Shown here: piece by piece, positions 8,085 to 18,100 of the stretch
How the letters are laid out: every line of letters begins with the position of its first letter
Numbering within the stretch: the stretch's first letter is position 1
Notes under the pieces: model-generated
Seen by the model: the letters and a program-made list of their open reading frames with translations, nothing else
What the model was told of the DNA's origin: nothing
Databases searched by the model: none
Made by a program: the position numbers and the translations under genes
Assembly (NCBI GenBank): GCA_016291475.1
Contig: JAEEXJ010000037.1
Span: 1-27,380, forward strand
Reading direction: 5' to 3'
DNA: 27,380 nt
From: Lachnospiraceae bacterium
GTDB lineage: Bacteria > Bacillota_A > Clostridia > Lachnospirales > Lachnospiraceae

Positions 8085-8507
8085 TTAAATAAGCGATCTG
8101 CCGAGAGCACGGCACTCATAAAGAGCGTTCTCATCGGGTGCTTCATGAGCGATAACAGGTTCACCCACAAGAAGGGCTCCGTCCGCTTTCACCTGATCTT
8201 CCCACTGTCTCATCCACTCTCCGTCGCCCCATCCGTAGGAACCGAAAAGGGCTACTTTTCTGCCTGAAAGACTTGATTCAATGGAATCAAACATGGGCTG
8301 GAATTCTGTTTCTTCAAGCACCTCTGCTCCCATTGCGGGACAGCCGAGTGCAATTGCATCATATTTATCCAAATCTTCCGGTTTGAAGTCCGATGCATTT
8401 ATCAGAACAGCCTCGGCACCGGCAACGGATGCTCCGTCGCTTATCGCCTGAGCCATCTGAGCGGTATTACCTGTTCCGCTCCAGAAAACTATTGCTATCT
8501 TACTCAT
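8085..8507 (-). CDS. Flavodoxin
   Basis: This is a short-chain flavodoxin of 140 residues. The FMN phosphate loop is WSGTGNT (9-15), followed by LGCPAMGAEVLEE and the flavin-flanking loop FGSYGWGDGEWM. It is a cytoplasmic one-electron carrier that substitutes for ferredoxin; in many bacteria it is induced by iron limitation or oxidative stress. The start has AAAGG about 11 bases upstream. Transcribed alone from a promoter at 8593-8621, with a palindromic operator between promoter and gene. Confidence 0.95.
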   Translation of the reverse strand: MSKIAIVFWSGTGNTAQMAQAISDGASVAGAEAVLINASDFKPEDLDKYDAIALGCPAMGAEVLEETEFQPMFDSIESSLSGRKVALFGSYGWGDGEWMRQWEDQVKADGALLVGEPVIAHEAPDENALYECRALGRSLI

Positions 8508-8563
8508 TTGAGACTACCTTTCTGTACAAAAAATCAGATGTGTGATATTATTTTGGAGGCTTA

Positions 8564-8579
8564 GTTAGTTATTACTAAC
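8564..8579. promoter_or_regulatory. Palindromic operator, site 3 (flavodoxin)
   Basis: GTTAGTTATTACTAAC is a perfect 6+6 palindrome with centre TATT, identical over 16 bases to the core of the site at 8786. On the flavodoxin strand it begins 13 bases after the -10 box, so it covers the early transcribed region. Confidence 0.75.
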
Positions 8580-8592
8580 CGCTGTGTGTATA

Positions 8593-8621
8593 AACATACC
8601 ATGCATATAGGTTTATGTCAA
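8593..8621 (-). promoter_or_regulatory. Flavodoxin promoter
   Basis: On the minus strand, TTGACA (8616-8621), a 17-bp spacer and TATGTT (8593-8598). Confidence 0.65.
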
Positions 8622-8666
8622 TACTTTCTTTTTAACTTTTTTTCAATAAATAATCCAATGGCGATA

Positions 8667-8734
8667 AATGCCGGTGGAGACGGCACTTTCCGGGTTATGG
8701 ATCACTGCCCGAAAAGTACTGCCCCACCGGCATT
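8667..8734. repeat. Long intergenic hairpin between flavodoxin and xylose isomerase
   Basis: Outer arms AATGCCGGTGG / CCACCGGCATT (8667-8677, 8724-8734) pair perfectly over 11 bp. Inner arms GGCACTTTCCGGG and CCCGAAAAGTACTGCC extend the stem with a 3-base bulge. No U tract follows on either strand, so it is not a standard terminator. It lies upstream of both divergent promoters. Apart from the promoters and operators, nothing else is seen in 8508-8822. Confidence 0.75.
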
Positions 8735-8755
8735 AAGATTTAAGAAAAAATATAT

Positions 8756-8783
8756 TTGTAATTACCGATAAAAATGGTATGAT
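8756..8783 (+). promoter_or_regulatory. Xylose isomerase promoter
   Basis: TTGTAA (8756-8761), a 16-bp spacer and TATGAT (8778-8783). The operator at 8786 starts two bases after the -10 box. Confidence 0.65.
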
Positions 8784-8785
8784 TT

Positions 8786-8803
8786 GGTTAGTTATTACTA
8801 ACC
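8786..8803. promoter_or_regulatory. Palindromic operator, site 4 (xylose isomerase)
   Basis: GGTTAGTTATTACTAACC is a 7+7 perfect palindrome around TATT, placed over the expected transcription start. It is the best copy of the four sites. Confidence 0.78.
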
Positions 8804-8822
8804 TATAGAAAGAGGTGTATTT

Positions 8823-10142
8823 ATGAGTGAATTTTTTCCTAATATTCCCGAGATAAAATTTGAGGGAAAAGAAAGCAAGAACCCTCTCGCTTTCAAGTAC
8901 TATGATGCGAAGAAAGTCATCATGGGCAAGACCATGGAAGAACATCTGAATTTTGCCATGGCATGGTGGCACAATCTCTGTGCAAACGGTGTAGACATGT
9001 TCGGAGCAGGAACCGCTGACAAGAGCTTCGGTGCCGTTCCCGGAACAATGGAGCATGCCAAGGCTAAAGTAGATGCCGGTATAGAATTTATGAAAAAGCT
9101 GGGTATCAAATACTACTGCTTCCATGATGCAGACATCTGTCCCGAAGATCCCGATGATATAAACGAGACTAACAGAAGACTTGATGAGATCACCGATTAC
9201 ATCGTGGAGAAAACAAAGGGAACGGATATCAAGTGTCTCTGGGCTACCTGCAACATGTTTAGCAACCCCCGTTTCATGAACGGTGCCGCAAGTTCAAATT
9301 CCGCCGATGTATGGTGCTTTGCTGCCGCTCAGGTCAAAAAAGGACTTGAGAATGCAGTTAAACTCGGTGCTAAGGGATATGTATTCTGGGGCGGACGTGA
9401 AGGCTATGAGACTCTTCTCAACACCGACATGAAACTCGAGCAGGAAAATATAGCAACACTCTTTACCCTTGCAAGAGATTACGGACGCAAGATCGGATTT
9501 AAGGGAGATTTCTATATCGAGCCCAAGCCGAAGGAACCCATGAAGCATCAGTATGATTTCGATGCCGCAACAGCCATCGGATTCCTCAGAAAGAACGGCC
9601 TCGACAAGGATTTCAGAATGAACATCGAAGCTAACCACGCAACTCTTGCGGGACATACTTTCCAGCACGAGCTCAGAGTATGTGCTGTTGAAGATATGAT
9701 GGGTTCCGTTGACGCAAACATGGGTGATACCCTTCTCGGATGGGATACGGACCAGTTCCCCACCAATGTATACGACACAACTCTGGCTATGTACGAGATC
9801 TTAAAAGCCGGCGGATTAAGAGGCGGACTTAACTTCGACTCCAAGAACCGCCGCCCTTCCAACACTCCCGAGGATATGTTCTATGCATTCATCTCCGGAA
9901 TGGACGCCTTCGCTCTCGGCCTTATAAAGGCAGCCGCCATCATCGAAGACGGACGTATCGATGAATTCGTCAAAGAGCGCTATTCAAGCTACTCTGACGG
10001 AATCGGCAAGAAGATCCGTGACAGAAGCATCACCCTCGAAGAAGCTGCAGCACATGCCGCAGAGCTTAAGAAGCCCGCATCACCCGGATCGGGCAGACAG
10101 GAATACTTAGAGACCGTTTTGAACAACATACTGTTCGGATAA
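8823..10142 (+). CDS. xylA: Xylose isomerase, class II
   Basis: The 439-residue protein has the length of class II enzymes. It converts D-xylose to D-xylulose (and glucose to fructose) using two divalent metals. Visible motifs: [13 protein letters not shown] with catalytic His, [51 protein letters not shown], and WDTDQFP. The start is preceded by an AAAGAGG box. No xylulokinase or xylose transporter gene follows, so it is a lone catabolic gene. The operator over its promoter is not the known XylR type but the palindrome shared with enolase and flavodoxin. It ends at a REP-type hairpin that acts as terminator. Confidence 0.97.
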   Translation: MSEFFPNIPEIKFEGKESKNPLAFKYYDAKKVIMGKTMEEHLNFAMAWWHNLCANGVDMFGAGTADKSFGAVPGTMEHAKAKVDAGIEFMKKLGIKYYCFHDADICPEDPDDINETNRRLDEITDYIVEKTKGTDIKCLWATCNMFSNPRFMNGAASSNSADVWCFAAAQVKKGLENAVKLGAKGYVFWGGREGYETLLNTDMKLEQENIATLFTLARDYGRKIGFKGDFYIEPKPKEPMKHQYDFDAATAIGFLRKNGLDKDFRMNIEANHATLAGHTFQHELRVCAVEDMMGSVDANMGDTLLGWDTDQFPTNVYDTTLAMYEILKAGGLRGGLNFDSKNRRPSNTPEDMFYAFISGMDAFALGLIKAAAIIEDGRIDEFVKERYSSYSDGIGKKIRDRSITLEEAAAHAAELKKPASPGSGRQEYLETVLNNILFG

Positions 10143-10172
10143 TTTGATAATCCCTCCGTTTTTCCATTTTTA

Positions 10173-10243
10173 GATGACAGTGGGTACGCTCCTGTATTGT
10201 CACCCGGTGACAATACAGAAGTGTCCTCGCTGTCATCTTTTTT
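10173..10243 (+). terminator. REP-derived hairpin acting as xylA terminator
   Basis: GATGACAG / CTGTCATC (10173-10180, 10230-10237) and the inner arms CTGTATTGTCACC / GGTGACAATACAG (10192-10204, 10206-10218) make a long stem, followed by six T (10238-10243). The outer sequence GATGACAGTGGGTACG matches the REP unit at 7893, so this is a REP-family palindrome serving as a terminator. A CCCTCC motif lies about 20 bases upstream, as in the other copies. Confidence 0.83.
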
Positions 10244-10254
10244 GTGACTGAATT

Positions 10255-10283
10255 GGAAATTTCTACATAATTAAGGAAATTTC
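10255..10283. promoter_or_regulatory. Paired GGAAATTTC boxes upstream of the pilus operon
   Basis: GGAAATTTC occurs at 10255-10263 and 10275-10283, 20 bp apart (two helical turns). Each contains the palindrome GAAATTTC. They lie about 30 bp upstream of the presumed -10 box, a typical place for activator sites. The protein is unknown. Confidence 0.45.
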
Positions 10284-10313
10284 AGGTAAAAACGCTCTTT
10301 ATAACGTTCGTTG

Positions 10314-10322
10314 TGCTAAAAT
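10314..10322 (+). promoter_or_regulatory. Extended -10 promoter of the pilus operon
   Basis: TGCTAAAAT has the TGn extension before TAAAAT, and no good -35 is visible. Initiation would be near 10329, with a leader of about 58 bases; this is too short for a c-di-GMP riboswitch and none is recognisable. Confidence 0.5.
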
Positions 10323-10386
10323 AGATACGTAAATTACCGATAAATACTATGAAAAGACAAATTGTCAGATAATTTATTTTTCGGTT

Positions 10387-10854
10387 ATGGGGAAAACAAG
10401 TTTCTTAAAATCTAACAGAGGGGCGAGTCTGGTTCTAGTTTCAATCTTCAGTGTCATCGTAATATCGCTGGCGCTTACTTTAGTTGCCATCGGTTCGATG
10501 CTTCTTTCCGATGCCGGATCCGTCAAAAAATACAATCAGGCATACGAATTGGCAACCAGTCTCTCGGCTCGTATCGAGGAACTGATCTTAAACGAATCAT
10601 CCGATAATCTCCACAAATCCCGGATCGATCTGGATTCTTTTATAACCGATCCCGCAACAGACGGCGATATAGTGCCTCTGACGTCGGGCTTCGCTTCTGT
10701 TCCGGACTCTTCGGTCCATGCAGTGATTTCCAGAAAAACCGGAACCGGCGGTACTTACTATGTTCTGACCGTCACAGCCACAGCATCGGGTGAAACATAT
10801 ATCAAAACCACGGAATACACGGGAAATGCTACTTCAGGTTACAGCAAAAGGTAG
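10387..10854 (+). CDS. PilX/GspK-like minor pilin, first gene of the pilus operon
   Basis: This is a 155-residue protein with a short basic leader (MGKTSFLKSNRG), then a hydrophobic segment about residues 13-40 (ASLVLVSIFSVIVISLALTL), and a small extracytoplasmic domain rich in Thr, Ser and Gly. The Gly12-Ala13 junction resembles a prepilin cleavage site, but Glu at mature position 5 is absent, as in GspK and PilX-type proteins that start a pilus tip. Position at the head of a minor-pilin cluster supports that. The ATG at 10387 has no clear ribosome binding site. It is followed after seven bases by the next pseudopilin. Family assignment is by features, not by a clear signature. Confidence 0.7.
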   Translation: MGKTSFLKSNRGASLVLVSIFSVIVISLALTLVAIGSMLLSDAGSVKKYNQAYELATSLSARIEELILNESSDNLHKSRIDLDSFITDPATDGDIVPLTSGFASVPDSSVHAVISRKTGTGGTYYVLTVTATASGETYIKTTEYTGNATSGYSKR

Positions 10855-10861
10855 ATCTGAT

Positions 10862-11212
10862 ATGACAGATAAAACATACGGCAAATTGATAAAGAACAAC
10901 AGCGGTGAAACTCTCGTCGAAGTAATGGTCACTTTTACTGTGCTCATGATCGTGGTCGCCATGTTCACCGGTGCCACGAATTTTGCAAGTGCGACAATAA
11001 ACAACTCCATTGATATAAGGCGTACGGCCGATGAGGAGTATGAGAATTTCCGCAAGGAACTCAGTAAGGAGAAAAAGACTAACTCTCCCAGTACCACAAT
11101 GCGTACCGCTCAGTCTCCCGTTTCTGTATCCATATCGGGAACAGATGGAAACTATGACCTCACCGCATATCAGTATAAATCCGGTGACTCAATCTATTGG
11201 GTATTCAGATGA
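10862..11212 (+). CDS. Type IV pseudopilin (prepilin-type N-terminus)
   Basis: The protein has 116 residues. The prepilin site is SG-ETLVEVMV: cleavage after Gly15, Glu20 at mature position 5, then a hydrophobic helix to about 42 (TFTVLMIVVAMFTGAT). The mature first residue is Glu rather than the usual Phe or Met. The C-terminal domain is small (about 70 residues). The start at 10862 is preferred over an in-frame ATG at 10790 because it removes a leader lying inside the upstream gene and leaves a normal prepilin peptide; AAAGG lies ten bases upstream. Its stop overlaps the next start (ATGA at 11209). It probably corresponds to a GspI/GspH-type tip subunit. Confidence 0.85.
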   Translation: MTDKTYGKLIKNNSGETLVEVMVTFTVLMIVVAMFTGATNFASATINNSIDIRRTADEEYENFRKELSKEKKTNSPSTTMRTAQSPVSVSISGTDGNYDLTAYQYKSGDSIYWVFR

Positions 11213-12117
11213 AAAAATATACGTGCGGAAAATCAAATACCCGTAAGAATTCAGGTTTCACCATGGTGGAACTTCTGGTTTCCATGACTCTTACCGCACT
11301 CTTTGCAACCGCGATAGTTGCGCTGCTTCCCGCTTCCACCAGGATATATATGCAGCTTCAATCAATGAGCAGAGCTCAGGTTGTTGCGGATATGGTGATC
11401 GACTCTCTGAGGGAAGAATGTGCCGAGGCATACATAGATGATTTTGCATCGGTTAGGATCGTTAATCTGGGAATGGATCCCTACGACCCTTCAACCGGAG
11501 ATCAGTTGCTCCTGAGTACATTCGAGCAGCCCGACCCCCGTACGGCAAGGTTCGACTCTGCGGGAAATGTTCTCATCATCCGGAAAAATCCCGGATTTTG
11601 TCAGGCCGTATATTCCTGTATGCCTATCTCCTATTCCAATTTCATGAGTGTCAGAAACGCCAACATTCTGGAGGGAACCTCTTATATATTCCCCAATCCT
11701 GCGGACGGCATCGGCGGAATATCCTCCAGGGCGGTTTACAGATTCTACCCTACTGCAGCAGACACATCCGCAACTCCCGAAACCCGTCAGGGATACGTTC
11801 ATTTCGGATATTACCAGTGCGGAAGAGAAAACAAAAGCTGCACCTACAACGGTGAATCCAAGACAATCGGATGCATCTACCCCGCAGTCAGATACGATTA
11901 CACTGCACCTTTTTCATCCACGGCTTATAACGGATATACGGTAAGCCTTGAATTCTCGGACCTGCAGACTTCGTCGGATGATATATATGTTCAGAGACCT
12001 CTCAGTGTTAAAGTCACCGTCAAAGTATATGCATGCGACTATGCGCATCAGGCCTCGGAAAGTCCCGTTTATACCAGAAGTTCAATCCTTGTTTTCGCAG
12101 AGGACACCACCGAATGA
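11209..12117 (+). CDS. Type IV minor pilin, GspJ/PilW-like
   Basis: The protein has 302 residues. Prepilin motif SG-FTMVELLVSMTL: cleavage after Gly16, Glu21 at mature position 5, membrane helix to about residue 40. The remaining ~260 residues form a large secreted domain with several cysteines (for example YQCGRENKSCTYNGESKTIGC), which may form disulphides. Length and position fit a GspJ/PilW-type minor pilin. The start overlaps the previous stop by four bases, and its own stop overlaps the next start (ATGA at 12114), so the three products are probably translationally coupled at fixed ratios. The in-frame ATG at 11197 lies in the upstream gene and is not used here. Confidence 0.85.
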   Translation: MKKYTCGKSNTRKNSGFTMVELLVSMTLTALFATAIVALLPASTRIYMQLQSMSRAQVVADMVIDSLREECAEAYIDDFASVRIVNLGMDPYDPSTGDQLLLSTFEQPDPRTARFDSAGNVLIIRKNPGFCQAVYSCMPISYSNFMSVRNANILEGTSYIFPNPADGIGGISSRAVYRFYPTAADTSATPETRQGYVHFGYYQCGRENKSCTYNGESKTIGCIYPAVRYDYTAPFSSTAYNGYTVSLEFSDLQTSSDDIYVQRPLSVKVTVKVYACDYAHQASESPVYTRSSILVFAEDTTE

Positions 12118-15100
12118 TATTCAGAGAACATGATTCAAAAAAGAATATCAATGCCGGTTTCACACTGGTTGAAATGATAGTAGTCCTGGTAATACTGGGA
12201 ATACTTGCTTCTGCTGCGGTCTACAGTATCATGGCATACATAGACATGACCAGATACAACAACAATCAAAGGACCGCAGAGACCATATACCAGTCTGCCC
12301 AGGCGTCTTTGAATCACATGTCGGAAAACGGAAGTCTGGACGAATGGAGCAGGGCTCTCATAGGTCCCAAAGGCCTTAATGATGAGGGCAGCGACGGTAT
12401 AGGAACGGAAGACCCTTCTCAGGACAATAACCGCGAATTATTTGATACAAAATTCAATCCCGGATCATTCAGATTGTTCCCGGACAAACTTCCGAATTCT
12501 CTTCCCGGACAGTCCGTACATATGCGTTATGCCGTTACATATACTCCCGGTGCGAATAATGCACAAAACGACCTGATCAAGGAACTCATCTATCAGGACT
12601 TCAAAGCAACCGATGTAATGTCGGGTATCATCACCATAGAATTCGACGTGGAGAAGGCTCTGGATGCGTCCGGAAATCTTCATCTCAGCACAAGTGTATG
12701 TTCTGTTTTTTACGACAGTAAGAGAACAACATGGAATCTGCAGGCATATAATAATCATACGGATCTTACGGTTCCTTACAGAGACGGTGAATATCGTCAG
12801 AAAACCAGTCTTATCGGATACTATTGCGGCGATGTAAGTCTGTCCTCGATAGATTCAGTTTTCGTGCCTTCCGAAGTTGAAGTAAACGATTTCACGCTCA
12901 GGAACGGAGAAACTCTCGATATCAAATGGTCGGTCAAATCCGATGACAATCCCGTAACCGGCGTTCCCGACCACGTTCACTATACTTTCACCCTGTTCAA
13001 CGCAGACACGGATGAAAAATTCTGTGATCTGGTTCTTAACGAGAATTCCATTTTCGAAGGATATCCTCAGCAGAATCTTTATCAGAAAGGTTTTTACGAA
13101 GCACTCAAATTCAGCAAAGACAACTTTGATCTTTTACTCGAGGATCACACCACAAATCTTTCTTTTGTAGGGCATACGGGAACAAGGGATTACACCGTGC
13201 TCTATACCAAAGAGACGGTCAGTGATCTCAGAGGAATACCCATAACCGTTTACAAGGCTTCCATTCAGGGTATAGCCAAAGTTTACGTACACAGGGTATC
13301 TCCTTCACACTATGCATTCGACTACAACAGCGAAGGCAACAAGCTTTTCCAAAACGATAATTATTTCAATTTCCCCATCACCATATCCTACGAGATATAC
13401 GATGTATACGGCTCAACCATTTCCGAGGGAGTATACTACTCTCTTTCTCTTGATGCGATGATGTCCCGCAATCTCATCGACAACGCCATGAATCCGGCAA
13501 GCGGCACGGCTGCCGAAACGCTGAAAACTCTCAACTACAGCTTCCACAGACTGACTGCACCCAATATTACCAAGCTTGTAGCTAACGGATTCCCCACCAA
13601 CTTCTACGCTACCATGTTTGCGGAAAACGATGACTTCGGTGATGCGTACGCAGCATACAAAGGAACACATATCGCCGCTACGGATACGGTTTACGCAAGC
13701 AGGGCTCTCGACGATCCGGTTTATTACATTTCCGAAGGAAATTACAGATATATGGATCAAGCAGCCTCAAAGGAAAACGGCAAGAACTATGCGGTGGTCA
13801 ATTCTTATTTCGGAGATCTGGGTACCGGAAGTGTAGGAACCAAGCCCACCATCGGTGGAACCGACAGAGCTGTCATAACTTCATACAGGCATCTCTATAA
13901 CATCCGTATGCTCGAAAACAATACGGGCATCGATGTCTGTTATTCGATCGTAAGAGATCTGAACTGGTACACCATGAAGACCGTTGCGGGTAATCCGGTT
14001 TATTCCAGTGATGTTGTCGTATACTCTCCCGTAAACAATGTGGGAATCGTTCCTCATTCTCCCGTTCCCATACCGGGTCCTACTGCCATTACTCACAAAG
14101 AATACGGAGATGATCTCTGCGTAGTATCATTCCCCTCTATTCCCAAGGTCAACACTCATACAACACTTCAGGCCGTAACAGATACCCTTACGGGGAAAAT
14201 AGCTTCCATCAATAATCTGCAGATGAGAATGGAGTCGTTCTTTGACAGGAATCAGAATGCTTCCTCACTGGACGGATACGGTCTTATCAATGTAAACCGC
14301 GGTAATATAATCAACATCCGTGCCAACGGAATGACACTGCTCCTCAGTGATGTACCCGACGGTTCTCCCGATGATACGGATGAGATTAAGTCTGCGGTTA
14401 CATCTCTCGTAAATACCACCGTCGATTCCACAAATGCACTAATATTCAAAGGCAGTTCCCCCATGGGAGGACTGGTCGGAACAAATATCGGTAATATCGG
14501 TTCTCCTACCATCACCGACAAAGAAAACAACACGATCAAATTCAGTAATTGCATCATTACCTCTCTGTATAAGGACAGCTCGGACAATTGGCATCTTTAC
14601 GAACTCTCGGCATGCGGGGTAATAGTCGGTGACAACGGTGCAACATCCGTAGCAAATGCCCCGGGTTATCTCTACGGTCATCTGGAAACAACCGGAAAAT
14701 TTGTTTCCGCAAACTGGCTGAATGTCAGTGGTTCAGTAGGTTATACCAGAAGTGATATTGATGCATTCATTCGCGTTAACAACACCGAAGACACTGATAA
14801 AGCGATCATTGATTTCGGTAGCGACATCACATCCGTATTGTATGCAACCTCCGACTCTTTGGGCGGTGCGGTAGGAAGTACGCTTAACAACGCTAACTTC
14901 TGTCAGAACTCAAAAGTCGCAACCTTGTCATATTCATGTACATCCGACGGAATTCTCTCGATCACCGAAGATCTTGGTTTGGCATCACCCGTAGATCCTC
15001 TTGAATATGCAATTGACGTAACTCTCGATTCACATTCCTATATTCTGTGCAAGACAGATGAAGAATCAAAAGATGTGAAGCGTGAAACCGGAATAGGCGG

Positions 15101-18100
15101 TGCTGTCGGACGAATCAGTCATTACGGCGGCGGAATTATCAGCATACGTGTCAGAAACGAAGGAGTCATCACATCTTCCGACGGAAAAAGCTATGTCAAG
15201 AATCTTGGCGGAGCCGTTGGCATCATTACCAGCAGTGATGTATCAGATGTGAGCATCCTTGTGATCAATGATAATAATTCGCATATAGGTTCATATACAT
15301 ACAGTGACAACGGCGTTAACAAAACATATTACGGTTATGCACATACAACCGGAGGCGCTGTAGGTAAGATCAATGCTTTAAACGGTATAAACGCAAACGT
15401 ATTGATCTCCGTGATCAATAATGGAGATATATACGGTGACTGCACTCATGCCGGAAATCAATTGAATACAAACGTGGACAAAACCACCGGCGGAATAGGC
15501 GGTGCCGTAGGTGCGATCACCGGCGGGCAGAATACTCTTCCTCTTTTCCGTATAGCATCCTTCAACTATGGAACTATCATCGGAAACACAAACGCCCATC
15601 CCATTTCGGATGCCAAATGTAACAATTCCGGTATCGGAGGAAGCGTCGGTTTGATCCGGTTCATGCCGAGAGCAAGTTCGATCTATTGTTTCGAAAGCGG
15701 ATCCATTCACTCATACGGAAATAACGCAGGCGGTGTAATAGGTACGCAGACAGGCGCGCTCAGCAGTGATCCTTCGGGAGTCTCAACTACAATTACCGCT
15801 AAGTTGCAGTCCGGATCCAAGATCGTCTCCGATCTTTCAAATGCAGGAGGCGTTATAGGTAATGCACAAAATATCTGCTCGTATATGGCTCTTCGTTCCA
15901 TCGTATCCGGAAGTGTCTCAGTCAACGCGGTTGCAAACTGCGGCGGTGTCTGCGGCTTATTCAAGGCGGGTAACAATTCCGCCAACTCATCGTTATCTCT
16001 CGTGCAGGGAGATGCAGGCTCCGTAACCCTTACCGTTAATGCATGCAAATCAGCACTTTCGGGAACCGTTTATGATACCGATACCGTAAATGCGGGAGGT
16101 TTGATCGGATACCTCACCGTTGGAAACTCAGAGATAAAGACTGCATTTAATCTTCCCACTCAGACTGCCGGAAATACAGTTATCGTAAATGTGGACAGCT
16201 ACGATAATGCGGGAGGAATGATCGGAAGACTTGATAACACCAATCATTCCACCACCTCTGATATGACCGTGGTGCTTAATCCTTATTCCCACGTGCACGC
16301 AAGAAATGCTAATGCGGGCGGTGCAATAGGACTTCTTAATACGAACAAGAACTTTAATTCGACTGTTTCAGTAAATTCATATGTATATTTAAACAGCGCA
16401 GCTCCCATCATTCAGGCAGACGGTGAGAATGTAGGAGGATGTATAGGAAGCAGCATACTTGGAATGACTGTTACCTCTTCCATTACCATGACTTCAAACG
16501 GAGGATACGTAAGAGGAGGAAACCATATCGGAGGAGTTATAGGCAGCCTTACCGGATCTCCGAGCATTAGTGAAACCGGAGAGATACTGCTGACCGGAAA
16601 CATCCTGGCAATAGACGGAACATATCTGTCACCGGAAAATAAAATACTGTCTTCAAATATCGGCGGATGTATCGGTAACAGCTCGGGAACCAAGATCTAC
16701 GGCTCCGTCAGATCGAACCTTACGAATCTTGCCATAAACGGATATGAATATGTAGGTGGATGTATAGGAAGACTTACCGGCGGAGAGATTGGCGAAAATG
16801 CTCATGTCATCTATGAAGGAACTAATTCCCTCATATCCGGAAAGGGCAATATCGGCGGATGCATCGGCAAAGTCGAAAGCGTAGGAAATATTTCCGGAGA
16901 AATCAGTTACATTGGTGAAAGTGCTCATATACTTTGCGCATCAGCAGATGAAAGTCCCGAATATGCGGGCGGTATTGCAGGTTCCGTAACAGGCTCATAC
17001 TTCAAGAACAGTTCAGTGTTAAGTTTTGCATCCGCAGGAGCATCCATATCCGGCGGAAACTACACCGGAGGCATTATAGGAGCAATGAGTTCCGGTACCA
17101 TAGAAGGTTCTTCAAAGATGGTATTTGGCGGAGAAGGAACCGCTATCACAGGAGCAAATTACACAGGCGGAATCATCGGATATGCCAATACCGGAATATC
17201 CATCAAGAACACATCTGTTCTCCTGTATGAGGCAACCACATCTTCCATAACCGGTTCCGAACATACCGGCGGAATCATCGGATGCTACGAAACAAATGCC
17301 AAGATAGAAAACAGTCCGCAACTGATCTATAACGGACAGGATTCTTCCATAACAGGAACCAAACACACCGGAGGAATATTCGGAGAAGTATATAACGGCT
17401 CTTCATCGGAGTCCTCCAAGTATACATTCACAGGCAAGAATATTTCCATAACCGGTACCGATAATGTGGGAGGAATCATAGGATACTCGAATGCATTCTC
17501 AAACGCTGCGGCAATAACCCTTGCTCCGGTTTCAGAATGTACGATAAAGGGAAACAATTACGTAGGTGGAATCGCAGGACTAGCATATTCGAGAAACAAC
17601 GAAAACCTTCATAAGAAACCCAAAGTGATCCTGGATAACTGCACACTGTCGATAACCGGATCGGGATATACGGGCGGAATCGTAGGAGCTGCAGAAAACA
17701 ACTGCTACTATTCGGGTGGAAGCATTCAAGTCAAAAACTCTGCGCTAAGTATCAGATCAACAGACAGTGCAGCCGGAGGAAACGTCGGCCATATTTCCGG
17801 CGGAAATATCGGAAAGGGCACAACACTTGAGATAAGGTGCGAAGGCACTTCAACCGTATCCGTAAATGCCGCAACATATGCCGGAGGTCTGGTGGGCAAG
17901 ATAGAAGGTGCTTTTCAAAACACACCATTTATATCCCTTGTTTCCAACAGTAATTCCCAGATCACTGTATCAGGCAATACTGCTGCCGGAGGAATAGTCG
18001 GATATAACTCAAGCACCTTCGGAAGAACGGAAGGAGACAGTTCGACCATTCGTATACCCGATGGCGGATCGATAGATATCTCATCTTCCGGAACATGGGG

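Noticed and set aside
8586..8771. 61-codon plus-strand frame between flavodoxin and xylose isomerase
   Set aside because: It runs through promoters and the 8667-8734 hairpin, has no ribosome binding site, and reads as intergenic DNA.
10329..10386. c-di-GMP riboswitch in the pilus operon leader
   Set aside because: The leader is about 58 bases and lacks the conserved class I or class II elements.
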